A stretch of DNA of 57,151 nucleotides from Chromera velia (taxonomy: Eukaryota; Sar; Chromeraceae), in assembly GCA_018398765.1 (NCBI GenBank), contig JAHBMJ010000277.1:36974-94124 (forward strand). The letters run 5' to 3'. Position numbers and translations under genes: made by a program. The notes beneath the pieces are model-generated. The model ran no database searches. It saw only the letters and a list, made by a program, of their open reading frames with translations, and had not been told where the DNA came from. Positions 35,521 to 45,560 of this stretch are shown here, piece by piece. Every line of letters begins with the position of its first letter. Within the stretch, counting starts at the first letter, position 1.

Positions 35521-37325
35521 GTCTTTCTCTCAGCAAACAAGTGAGAAGAAAAAGGAAGAGAGCAAGACAGAAGAGGCTCTGAACAACACCTGTTTTCTTG
35601 TGGTGAAATTTCACTCCCAGATGGTGTCACCACCCGGTCTGACAGTCTACAGTCTGGCTGAGGAAGAAAGAAGGCGTCGGAACGAAAGAAGAAGAGCTAT
35701 AGGAGTCTGAGAGGAAGATTGCGGAATCTCGAGAGAAGACGCGTGGCAGCTGGAAGAAATGATTTGAACAGTCTGACATTCAACGCACATACTGTGAGTA
35801 GCACTCTGCACTTCGAGCAGTAGTTTCTCTTGCTCCAGTTGATCCACAAGCCTTGCAGTCACCTTCGTTGACGGCCGCTGGGGTGCCTTTCAATCTTCCC
35901 TATTGTACCGTCTGCTCTGCATGCTTCCAGTTCTCGAGTGCATCATTCCGCATCTGAAAAAACGTATGTATCGCTATATATATGTCGATCGACATTTTTG
36001 AACGATCGCGCACGATCGCGACGATGAGTGTTGCATTGCATGCATGCAAGTTATGATGCAACATTGAAAGCGCACGTTGCATGCATGCATGCGTGCGTTG
36101 TTGCAGTATGCATGTTGCAGCGCACGTGAGCGAAAATGATCCGGCATAATCCGGCGATACACAGTTACTAAGTTTCCTTCGTCCTTCATCGCCTTCCTGG
36201 CTATTCCTGGCTTATGCAATGTTATCAGAGTCTCAGCTGAAAGCTTGAAGCCTTGGACTTCCAAGAACTCCGGGGCCAGGAGACTTAAGAAGACTTAGTA
36301 CGACGTCCTAGACAACGTCAGATTCTCAAATATAGGTCAATATGTACTTCTCCTAAATGCTAAACCTCCTGCATGACCGCTCTCTTTTTCTCCTGTTGGC
36401 ATGCATTCAATCACTGTTGCTGAATCACATAATGATTCACACTCTTGCTTCACAGAAGCCGTTTGGTAGTAGTAAGTTAGTACCGCTAGGTGCCGCTTGG
36501 TTTTTCTTTGGTTCTTAGCAGCTGAGAGCTAGTTAAAGCTAGTATCGAATTGATAATAAGATTTTGCTGATCAATCTCCTGAGGTTATCCGTTTTTGAAA
36601 TCGTTCACCTTCCATGTACTTCCATGCAGTGATAGATGATTGATGGTAGGATATGTACTAGATAAGTCTATATATGTACTAGATATATGTTATATAATAA
36701 TATGTATGTGTACACACAAAAGTACCCAAGTCGGTAATAGTGCGAGTCAGTAATTAATGTCGCTAGCTACACTTTCATTCAAACCTAACCAGTTATAGGT
36801 GCAACTATACCGCGTTCGGCTGAAATTTGCACAGCGCACTTGATTTGGATTAATTTCGGATGAAAAAAAATGAGTTTTGAAATACATGCTGGGGGCCCCC
36901 AACATATTGGGGAAGGGGCCCCGGCACTCCACTTGCATGCCCGACGACTTTCCGGAGCCCGATTCAATTTGTTCAAAATTCAGATTCACATCTGATAAAA
37001 TTTAGTCTGTCAGATCTGAATCTGAATTTCAAACACTGGCAAATTGAATCGGGCCCCGGAAAGTCGTTAGGCGTAGAAGTAGAGTGCCGGGGCCCCTTCC
37101 CCAACATGTTGGGGGCCCCCAGCATGCATCTGAAAACTTTAAAAAAAAAAAAAAAATAAATCCCGAATCGCATCCTGTGACGAAATTACAAAATTCAAGT
37201 GTACGCGGTATAGAAATACAAAAAAAAATCTTTTTAAAAGTTATTTCCTAGGTTATTTCTCATTTTAATTGGTTTTGACCTGTTGACAAGTCTGCTCAGC
37301 TGATCATGACTTTGTCTCTCTTTTT
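35521..37325. other. Intergenic region with palindromes and a fold-back element
   Basis: No gene recognised. 35.97-36.13 kb is dense in CGATCG and GCATGCATGC palindromes. The fold-back element at 36805-37213 is listed separately. Confidence 0.5.
36805..37213. mobile_element. Fold-back element, 409 bp
   Basis: Outer ends CTATACCGCGT (36805-36815) and ACGCGGTATAG (37203-37213) are perfect inverted repeats. Inside, two arms of about 125 bp pair almost completely: each holds ATGCTGGGGGCCCCCAACAT, GGGGAAGGGGCCCCGGCACT, GACTTTCCGG and GCCCGATTCAATTTG. The arms are much more GC-rich than the surroundings. If the terminal TATA is counted as flank, it would be a TATA target duplication. Superfamily not assigned. 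Confidence 0.7.
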
Positions 37326-38184
37326 TTATACTTTCATAATTTCCTCCTCCTTCTTTTTGGTTTCTTGGTCGACCTTCTTGATGAAACCGTCTAAGTACTT
37401 CTGGATGTCTTCTTGGAAGGTCTTGCTCTGGTCCTCGCTAAGCTCCTTCTTTTTCTCGCTCTTCTTGATCTTGTCAACAGAGTCGCGACGGGCAGTGCGC
37501 AGACTCACCTGCACGTGTACAGACAGGACGCAGTAATGACACACAGTCGCTGCTCCTGGCTCGCATGCATCATCATCATCCTCATACGCCATCGCTATCG
37601 GCGTGTTTCTAGGCGTCTAGCAGTTAGCGGCAATGCACGTCGGAGGCAGGTCTGTTTGTTTCGACAATCTATGCAACACCGAGTCAATTTCAATGCCTCT
37701 ACTTCTGACGCATACACGCATACACACACACATAGAGGGAGAGGGAGAGGGAGAGAGAGAGAGGCATTCACACCCTTAACGGTGACTCGATAAGGAGACG
37801 GTCTTCTTCACTTAATTATGTGCCACACCAATCCAACCCAACCATAAAGTCCCCGGCTAGACACACTCTCTCCCGCAGTTGCCCTCTCTCTTTGCAATCA
37901 ACTTCCCTGAATTCCATGTGCCCGACTCTCCTCACTCACTCCATCTCTTTGAGTCCTTTGCCTCTATCCTTCTTTTCCCTATCGCATCTCATCTCATCTT
38001 ATCCCCTCCTTTTCTTTTCTTTTGTTTTCTTTTACTCCACTCGCACCATTTGCTGTGTGGTTCTTTTGACCTTTACGTTTCTCTCTCCCTCTGCACAGAT
38101 TCAAGAGGGCTCTCGAACCTTTCCGCCTGTTCCGACCTTCATTCCGTTCCATTGTACAGACAGAAGACAGATAGACGGACGGAA

Positions 38185-38223
<39 letters not shown>

Positions 38224-39927
38224 TTTTCTCTTTAATTTTCGTTTGCTCCTTCTTTTTGCGTACAAGGTATTCAAAGAAGGGAAGAACAAAAGGCAAAAGA
38301 TAAACAAATAAAGAATCACCAAACAACGCTGGCTACGAAGAAAGAATGCTGTACTCCAAACAACAGACAGACCGACGGAATAAATGACTTCTTTTTTTCT
38401 TGTTCCTCCTTTTCCCTTTCAAACCTGACACTCAGACAGACAGGCAGGCAGGCAGGCAGACAGACAGACCAGACAGACCAGACAGACAGACAGAGAGACA
38501 GACAGACAGACCAGACAGACAGGCAGGCCGACAGACAGACAAAGAGTCAGAGAAACAAACAGACAGAAAGATAAACAGACAAACGGACTACATGTTCTTT
38601 CCTTTTCTCCCTTTCCTTCTCCTGACAGACAAACAGACCACGCACACTAGATGACTTCCTTTTTACTTTTCCTTTTCCTTTCTTTTTCTTTTTGAAACAA
38701 ATAAAACCAGACAAAAACAGTTCGACAGTCAACCGAAGCACCAACAATCAGGCAAACGGAAGGGGGCCCCAAGGAGACACAGAGACTTAAGCGCCTCGCA
38801 TTGCGTCTGTTCCCTCGATGAGGTTTCACGTGATCACTTGAAGTCACACAGACAGATTGTTTCATCTTTTCTTTTATTTTTCACTTCCTGTGTTTCACAC
38901 AGACAGACAGACTATATGTCAGACAGACAAGACAAACAGACACACAGACAAACAGAAAGGTAGACAGACCAATAAAACACAACCCCCATCCGTCTCCATG
39001 ACTCTACTCTCTGTCTCTCACACAGCCCCCACCCGTCTCCTCAACTCTTGCCGTCTCTCCCACACACAACCCCAATCCGTCTCCATAACTCTACTCTCTG
39101 CCTCTCACACAGCCCCCACCCGTCTCCTCAACTCTTCCCCTCTCTCCCACACACACTCCCAATCCGTCTCCATAACTCTGGTGTCTCTCCATATTGCTTC
39201 AGACTCTTCTAAACAAACAGCCCCCCTTGAACCCTGGGTCACGGACCTTGCATTCCTCGGAGATCGTCTTCGCCTTTTTCTGCAGCTCCTGCCTGCGCTC
39301 CTGTGTCATGATGGGGAGTTTCACAATCAGATGATCCCCCATATTTCTCGCCAACATCCCCGACTCCTGCGTCATGATCGCCTTCTCCGCAAAGACCGTG
39401 TGCCTCGTGTCATAGCAGTTCACTTGCAGCGTTGAAGGGTCAGGGCTTGTAATGGTTGAAATAAACTTCAATGGCTGGTTGTACTTGGAACCATCGTCTT
39501 CTGAAATCTCCACCTCCACCTTATCAAGGAGACGGGGACTCGCACGCCCCGCTTGGATCCCGCTCAGCTGCTCAGAGAGCGAATCCATAGTCTTCTTCAT
39601 CTTATCATTGCAGGCCTTCAACTCATCCTTTGCTGCTTGCATTGCCGCGTCGTTTGCCTGGGCACCCCCACTGTCTGATTCGTCCTCATCTTTCCCCCCT
39701 TTTCCCTTTTTTCCACCGCCCCCTTTTTTCTTTCCGTACAGAACCACAGAACTGCTTACAAACAGCTCGGCCCCGTCAACACGGGCAGACACTGTCCTGC
39801 TTCGTGAGAAAGACTGCGGCCTGTGCAGTCCCTTTCCGACGCGGACAACCCGGAATGCCCACACAGCCGGTAAGGAGACTGCGGACAAGAGGACGACAAA
39901 AAGGAGACGCGCACCTCCACACCACAT
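37326..39927 (-). CDS. RRF: Plastid-targeted ribosome recycling factor
   Basis: Exon 1 is 39927-39247 and exon 2 is 37508-37326, joined in phase to 287 residues. The factor splits post-termination ribosomes together with EF-G. The mature part follows the family: helices with GIQAGRASPRLLDKVEVE, then TITSPDPSTLQVNCYD, LIVKLPIMTQERRQEL, and in exon 2 VSLRTARRDSVDKIKK to the terminal KKKEEEIMKV. The N terminus MWCGGARLLFVVLLSAVSLP is a signal peptide, then AVWA|F and a basic, serine-rich stretch. A signal peptide followed by a transit peptide starting with Phe is the classic address for complex red-type plastids. A low-complexity Gly/Lys segment (about 65-90) precedes the mature domain. The 1.7 kb intron is full of microsatellites. 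Confidence 0.9.
38430..38585. repeat. (CAGA)n microsatellite in the RRF intron
   Basis: CAGA/CAGG units over about 150 bp, with further short CAGA runs at 38625-38640 and 38898-38950, all inside the recycling-factor intron. Confidence 0.85.
38980..39185. repeat. 87 bp minisatellite, about 2.4 copies, next to the RRF donor
   Basis: CAGCCCCCACCCGTCTCCTC recurs at an 87 bp spacing (39023 and 39110), each time preceded by a TCTCACA run and followed by ATCCGTCTCCAT. It lies in the intron about 60 bp from the exon 1 donor. Confidence 0.75.
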
Positions 39928-40936
39928 CGTTCCCTCACCTCACAGACAATCTCAGACAATCTTGTCTTCGACACCAACCTGTTGCACTGAGAAGATCTGC
40001 AGTGTGTTCCAATTAATGCCCGCCGGACCGATTGGAAAGGGACGAAGACTGCATGAGAGGAGGAGACAGATTATGGACATTTTTGGCACGAAAAAGCACT
40101 CTTTTTAAGGCCCTTCGCCGACACTCACCGGCATTATAATCAGATCGCGCGCAAGGCGCGCGGAAGTAAGTCTGGCAGAGCGGATCGGCTCAGTGGCGGT
40201 AAGAAACTTCGGCTCCTTTACTCAAGTGCGCGACTTTCCGCTAAAAGAGCAACATTTTTTCTCATTTTTTCTAAATAAGACGTGTGTGATTGAGGTTTTT
40301 GTTATGCATGCCGCATCCCCGTGTATGAGGGGCGGATCTAGCCTAGTTCTAAATAAGACTCATGCAGCAGGTGTTTGATTGCATTGCATTGCATTGTGGC
40401 AGACTCTCGGCCTACAGGGCTGCGGCTTGCAGGTTGATACCGGGCGGTGAGCTCTGTGATGATGATTGGGGAGGGGACGGAATATTCCGAATAAATTGAA
40501 AAAAAAAAGAAAATCATATTGCGGCATTAAAGTCAGGGCACTCACCTTCAAGCGAAGCATTTCAAGGCACCCACCTTTTTAACTCGATGGTGAAAGACCA
40601 GTTTGAGGGTATAGCTGTTCGGGCGCGGGGGGGGGTATGGTATGGTCTGGTCTGGTCTGGGTCGGGTGTAGAAGTATCCCGCCATCCGGGGTTACAGCCT
40701 AACTTACAGGGGCCCCTGGCAGAGGCTATGGGCAGTGGCCGCTATACCCGCGGCAACCAGGCGTGGTGACTGTAATTATTGACTATTCATAACTATTCAC
40801 AAGTTGCAGTGGTTGTAAGTCACAATAAGTGGTTAACAAGTTTATATAAAATCTCTATGAGCCACTACATAATGTTGGGATCTGGCGTCGCTAGATTTAG
40901 GATTTAACCCTCAATCATCATCATCATGAGTAGCTA

Positions 40937-41110
40937 TGAGTTTGCAATTATTGATAAGTCTAAAAAAGTAGTTTTTAAACAAATTTGCACAAAATCTCTC
41001 GCTGTACGTAGGTCTGCAATTATTGACAAGTTTTTTGATAAGTTTGCACAAAATCTCTCGTTGTGGGTTTGCAATTATTGATAAGTTTTTTGATAAGTTT
41101 GCTCTCTGCT
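40937..41110. repeat. Tandem repeat with TGCAATTATTGATAAG core, three copies
   Basis: Three degenerate units of roughly 55-70 bp, each with GCAATTATTGA(T/C)AAGT, two of them ending CACAAAATCTCTCG. A weaker relative, GTAATTATTGACTATTC, lies at about 40772. Confidence 0.7.
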
Positions 41111-41556
41111 TTGCATGTGGGGGGGGGCCGTGGGGGAGGGGCGGGGGGCGGGCCCTCCTCCCAAAAAGCCATCCCGCCCTGCTCGCGGTAAAAGCCCTCG
41201 GATCCACCGCTGGCAGTCGACTTTCCGGGATGATCGCAATGGCGCACATCCGTCAGACAACTTTCCTTCGATCCTTCCGTTAAGCAATCCACAATCTTCC
41301 GTGCTGGCCTAAGTTCTGAAGAGAACTCAGTGTGGTCTGCCACGTGCATGCTTGCATCAATCAGGGGCACTTGTTGACCAAAGAGGTGCCTTTCTTTTTT
41401 GACGTTGTGCCAGACTGGGTCAGAGTTTTGCACACTGAAAACTCCTCCGCCCAAGAACGGGGCTGCCGTCCTGTTCTGATTGGAAGATAAACACATCCGA
41501 AAATCCGCTTGCCTGCTTCTTTGTGAACCTCTCTTGACCAGCTTTACTGCTACCAC
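41020..41556 (-). CDS. Orphan open frame, 178 residues, doubtful
   Basis: ATG at 41556, about 90 bp from the kinesin-5 start and pointing away from it. The first 130 residues are of balanced composition (for example APFLGGGVFSVQNSDPVWHN and VPLIDASMHVADHTEFSSEL). The C-terminal part is translated GGGGCGGGG sequence and AT-rich tandem repeat and is unlikely to be real. No family is recognised. It may be an exon, a gene relic, or chance. Confidence 0.25.
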   Translation of the reverse strand: MVAVKLVKRGSQRSRQADFRMCLSSNQNRTAAPFLGGGVFSVQNSDPVWHNVKKERHLFGQQVPLIDASMHVADHTEFSSELRPARKIVDCLTEGSKESCLTDVRHCDHPGKSTASGGSEGFYREQGGMAFWEEGPPPAPPPRPPPTCKAESKLIKKLINNCKPTTRDFVQTYQKTCQ

Positions 41557-41646
41557 GAGCCTCTGCTTTTTTGTGTCCGCTGTTCGATCGAATTAACTTG
41601 GAGACAGGTTTGACTTGGTCTTCGTCGGTGTCTTTGGCTGATTATC

Positions 41647-44600
41647 ATGAGCAATAAGACAGGCGGGGGCTCCTCGGGCGACGCGGGGGTCAACGTGAAG
41701 GTGGTCTGCAGGGTCAGACCCCCATCGGAAAACGAGAAAAACGATGCGAACCACTTCAACGTTATCCAGACACTTGTAGACCGGAAGCAGGTGGTGGTGA
41801 CTCAATCGGTCCCCGGCAGGAAAATCGCGGACAGTTTCTCGAAGACCTTCACGTTCGACGGCGTGTGCAACACCAGAATCAGCCAGGAGGAAGTTTTTGG
41901 CCAGCACATCGCTCCGATCGTGGATGAAGTGGTATGTATGTCTTTTAGTCAGCGCGTTAGAGCAGAATTCCTCCATGTTGATGCATCAGAGGATTTGTTG
42001 TTTGAACCGAAGAGACGGACACAAAGGCGTGAATTGAAGAGCAAGAAAGTAGCGATGCGTCAGATGGTTTGTCTGGCACCAAGGAAATTTGTATCAGAAA
42101 CGCAAGAGATGGACGGGGTAAGCGGGACACGATACTGATGGAGACTTTCAGAAAGGGTTTTTCCTCTGGATACAGGGAGGAGGTCGTTGCACCGTCTCCC
42201 TCTCTTGTTCGTCTCCTTCTTTCCCGACAGGTTTCCTTTTTTTCGCGTTTCCTTCACATATTGTGACACCCACCTTCCTCCCTTTTCGCACACGGCACCC
42301 TCCCTCAAGCTTCCATCTTTTCCCCTTTCGGCCAATCAAGTGTCCTTCCCCCCCTCCCCCATTCTTCTCCTTCTCTTCTCTGTTGTTTGCAGCTGCACGG
42401 GTTCAACTGCACGATTTTTGCGTACGGCCAGACCGGGACTGGGAAGACATTCACAATGGAGGGGGATATGAAGAACTTCACCCGGAACGAGAAGAAACTG
42501 ACAGAGAACGCGGGGGTGATCCCCCGGGCTGTGTGCCGAATTTTCGATTCGCTGGAGTCCTCTGACTTTTCCGTGCGGGTCTCTTACCTGGAGATCTACA
42601 ACGAGGAGCTCTGTGACCTTCTGGCTGAAGAGGTCGGTTCGGCATGCAGACACGAAAGGAAGAAAGGAAGAGACTCTCTTTCTTGCTCTCTTTATCTCTC
42701 TTGTTCTCTCTCCCACTTTCTCTTTCTCTGTTTATGTGTGTGTGTGTGTGTGTGCGTGTATCGGTCTGATTGACAGAGAATGGGGATGCATACATACGCA
42801 TGTCGGCTGCAGAAACAGAACCTGCGTATCATGAACTGCGAGGACCTGAAGAAGGGCCTGCATGTACATACATACATGCATACAAAGAATTCTGTATGTA
42901 AATGAATCCATACATGCAGAAGCAGAACCTGCGTATCATGAACTGCGAGGACCCGAAGAAGGGCCTGTCTGTGGACAAACTGGAGGAGGTGCCCGTGGCC
43001 TCCCCCGCAGACGTGCTGCAGATCGTGGAGGGGGCCATCAACAGGAGACGGACCGCAGAGACGCAGCTGAACAAGTGCAGCTCCCGGAGCCACTGCATCT
43101 TCACCCTGACAATTCTTCTTAAGGAACCTGCGGCCGACGGAGAGGACGTGCTGAAGGTGAGTTAGTGCCTTAACAGAGACAGAGAGATGGCTTGGCTGAC
43201 CAGAGGGGGGAGCGAACGGAGAAGGTGAGTGCCTTGACGAGAGAAGGGAACAGAGACAGAGAGATGCCTTGGCTGACCAGAGGGGGGAGCGAACGGAGAA
43301 GGTGAGTGCCTTGACGAGAGAAGGGAACAGAGACAGAGAGAAGCCTGACTGACCAGAGGGGGAAGCGACAGAGAGAATATTAGTGCCTTGACCAGAGGGG
43401 GGAGCGAACGGAGTTGACTGTTCAATTTCCTTCCGTGATGACAGATAGACATGATGATGTCGTCACTCATGCGTCGGTCGTATTTCCTTCCATTCAACAC
43501 ATTTGGCGTTCTTTGTTTTCCTTCTCTCTTTCTAATTATTTCTGCATGCATGCAGGTGGGAAAGTTGAACTTGGTGGATCTGGCGGGTTCTGAGAACGTG
43601 AGTCGTTCCGGTGCCCTGGCGGTGAAGGCTCGTTCGAAGGAGGCGGGAATGATTAACCAGTCCCTTCTGACTTTGGGGAGGGTGATCAATGCACTCGTAG
43701 AACACGCCGGGCACGTGCCCTACAGAGACTCCAAATTGACCCGACTGCTCAAGGTGCGTGCGTGCGTGCGTCAATGAGTGAGTCCGTTTTTCTTTCCGGG
43801 GCAATTTTTCTTGTTCCTTCATTGGGTCGTTTGAAACAAAAACAGCAAGCAAAGTGCCCCCTATCTATCTGTTCGTCATCTGTCTTTCCTGAATTCTTTC
43901 CTTGTTCCTGCGAGTCGATGTATCGATGCCTCATGGACCTTCTTGGTCGGTGGCTTTAGTCGTCAGGTGGAAGGAAGGCAATGAAGCATTCGATCAACTT
44001 GTTCCTTCCGGTATGTCCTTCCCCCTTTTTTGGACGGAAACTGAAAAGCAGCAACAGACTCCACGTAGCTCCACTTTCCTTTTCTGATCAGATTTGCTGT
44101 CTCTTCTTTCATCCCCCCCTTTTTTCTGATCTCCCATCTTCCCTTCCCTTTTTGATAGGATTCGCTTGGAGGCCGCACGAAGACGTGCATTGTCGCCACG
44201 ATTTCTCCCTCCTCCATCTGCCTGGAGGAGACGCTCTCAACTCTTGGTCGGTCTGTCGATTGGTCGGTCCATCAGTGTTCGAGGGCCCCCTCTGTTGTTC
44301 CTTCAATTTTTGCACTTCATGCCACTCTGTCTGTCTGTTTGTCCGTGGAAAACCAAGCCGATGTGTCTGTCCCTGCAGGGAGGGCTGTCTGAAACAAACC
44401 AACAGTCTTGCCATCCTCTTTTCCGTTTTCCCATTCCTTCCTGCTTGTCTGGCAGGCACTCCACCACTCTCCGACTCGATTCTTCTCGTGCAGTTTTCCG
44501 TTCCCTTCCAATGCTCTTTCTCTCTGTTGACAGACAGCCTTGAGGCCCTCTGCAGGGACCACTCCTTTCCTTTCTTGAGGCATGCAGAGGGGGGGGCAGC

Positions 44601-45510
44601 TAGCGGGAACAGGAAGGATGAGAGAGCACATTCACTTGACAATGGAAGTGCGAGAGGGCGGGCATAGGTGGTGACCTCTCTCTCTCTCTATGTATACATA
44701 TATTGTTCTGCTTGCCTGCAGACTATGCTCACCGTGCGAAGAACATTCGGAACTCTCCAGAGATCAACCAGAAGATGACACAGAAGGTGCGCGAGGAGCA
44801 GAGAAAGAGCAAGGGGAGACAGAACGACTTTTCGTGTGTGCAAGGAAAGTATAATGGAGAAAAGAGAGTCTAGCAACTCACGCCCTCGTGGAGAGAACAG
44901 GCACGCAGCACGTGAAGGAAGGCTGCCCTCTTGACGGTTTCTCTTTTTCTTTCTTTGCCGTGTCTTGCCTTCTTCTGACATGAAAAAATATTTTTTTGGA
45001 GTACAAGCTCCATGTCAACCGTCTGTATGTATGCGCGGGACAGAAAAAGAAAACATGTCCCTACCTTCTTCTACGCTCATTGATGGCTGCCCACTTTCTC
45101 TGTTCCACAGCACGTCTCATGAGGCCTCACTCGAAGACACGCAATGCATGGACTTTCTCTCTCTCTCTCTCCGTGTGTGTGTCTCTCTCTTTCCTTCGGA
45201 CAGAAGAGTTCCCTCTCACTTCTTTCCTTTGCCACGCCGACAGAGGCGTGCCGTCTCCACCCGCACTTTCCTGTCCTGTCCTTTACTGTTCTGCTCTTCT
45301 CTTACTCTCCCCTGTTGTTGTCTGGTGGCATTGCTGCACGTGTGAGCGTTCGTTAATTCGTTCGTTCAGATGGCCATCAAGGCGATGAGCGGGGAGGTGG
45401 AGCGTCTGAAGCAGGAACTCCAGTGGATGCGCGAGAAGGAAGGCATGGTCAACGTGCCTCATGAAACGTCAGGCCCCCGGCAGGCAGGCTAGGAGGGAGG
45501 GAGGCAGCCG

Positions 45511-45560
<50 letters not shown>

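Larger units (their letters stand above)
39928..41646. promoter_or_regulatory. Divergent promoter region, RRF and kinesin-5
   Basis: 1.7 kb between divergent start codons. 40200-40530 shares motifs with 27483-27630. 40937-41110 holds a tandem repeat built on TGCAATTATTGATAAG and CACAAAATCTCTCG. A minus-strand open frame fills 41020-41556 (separate entry). No defined promoter element is recognised. Confidence 0.4.
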
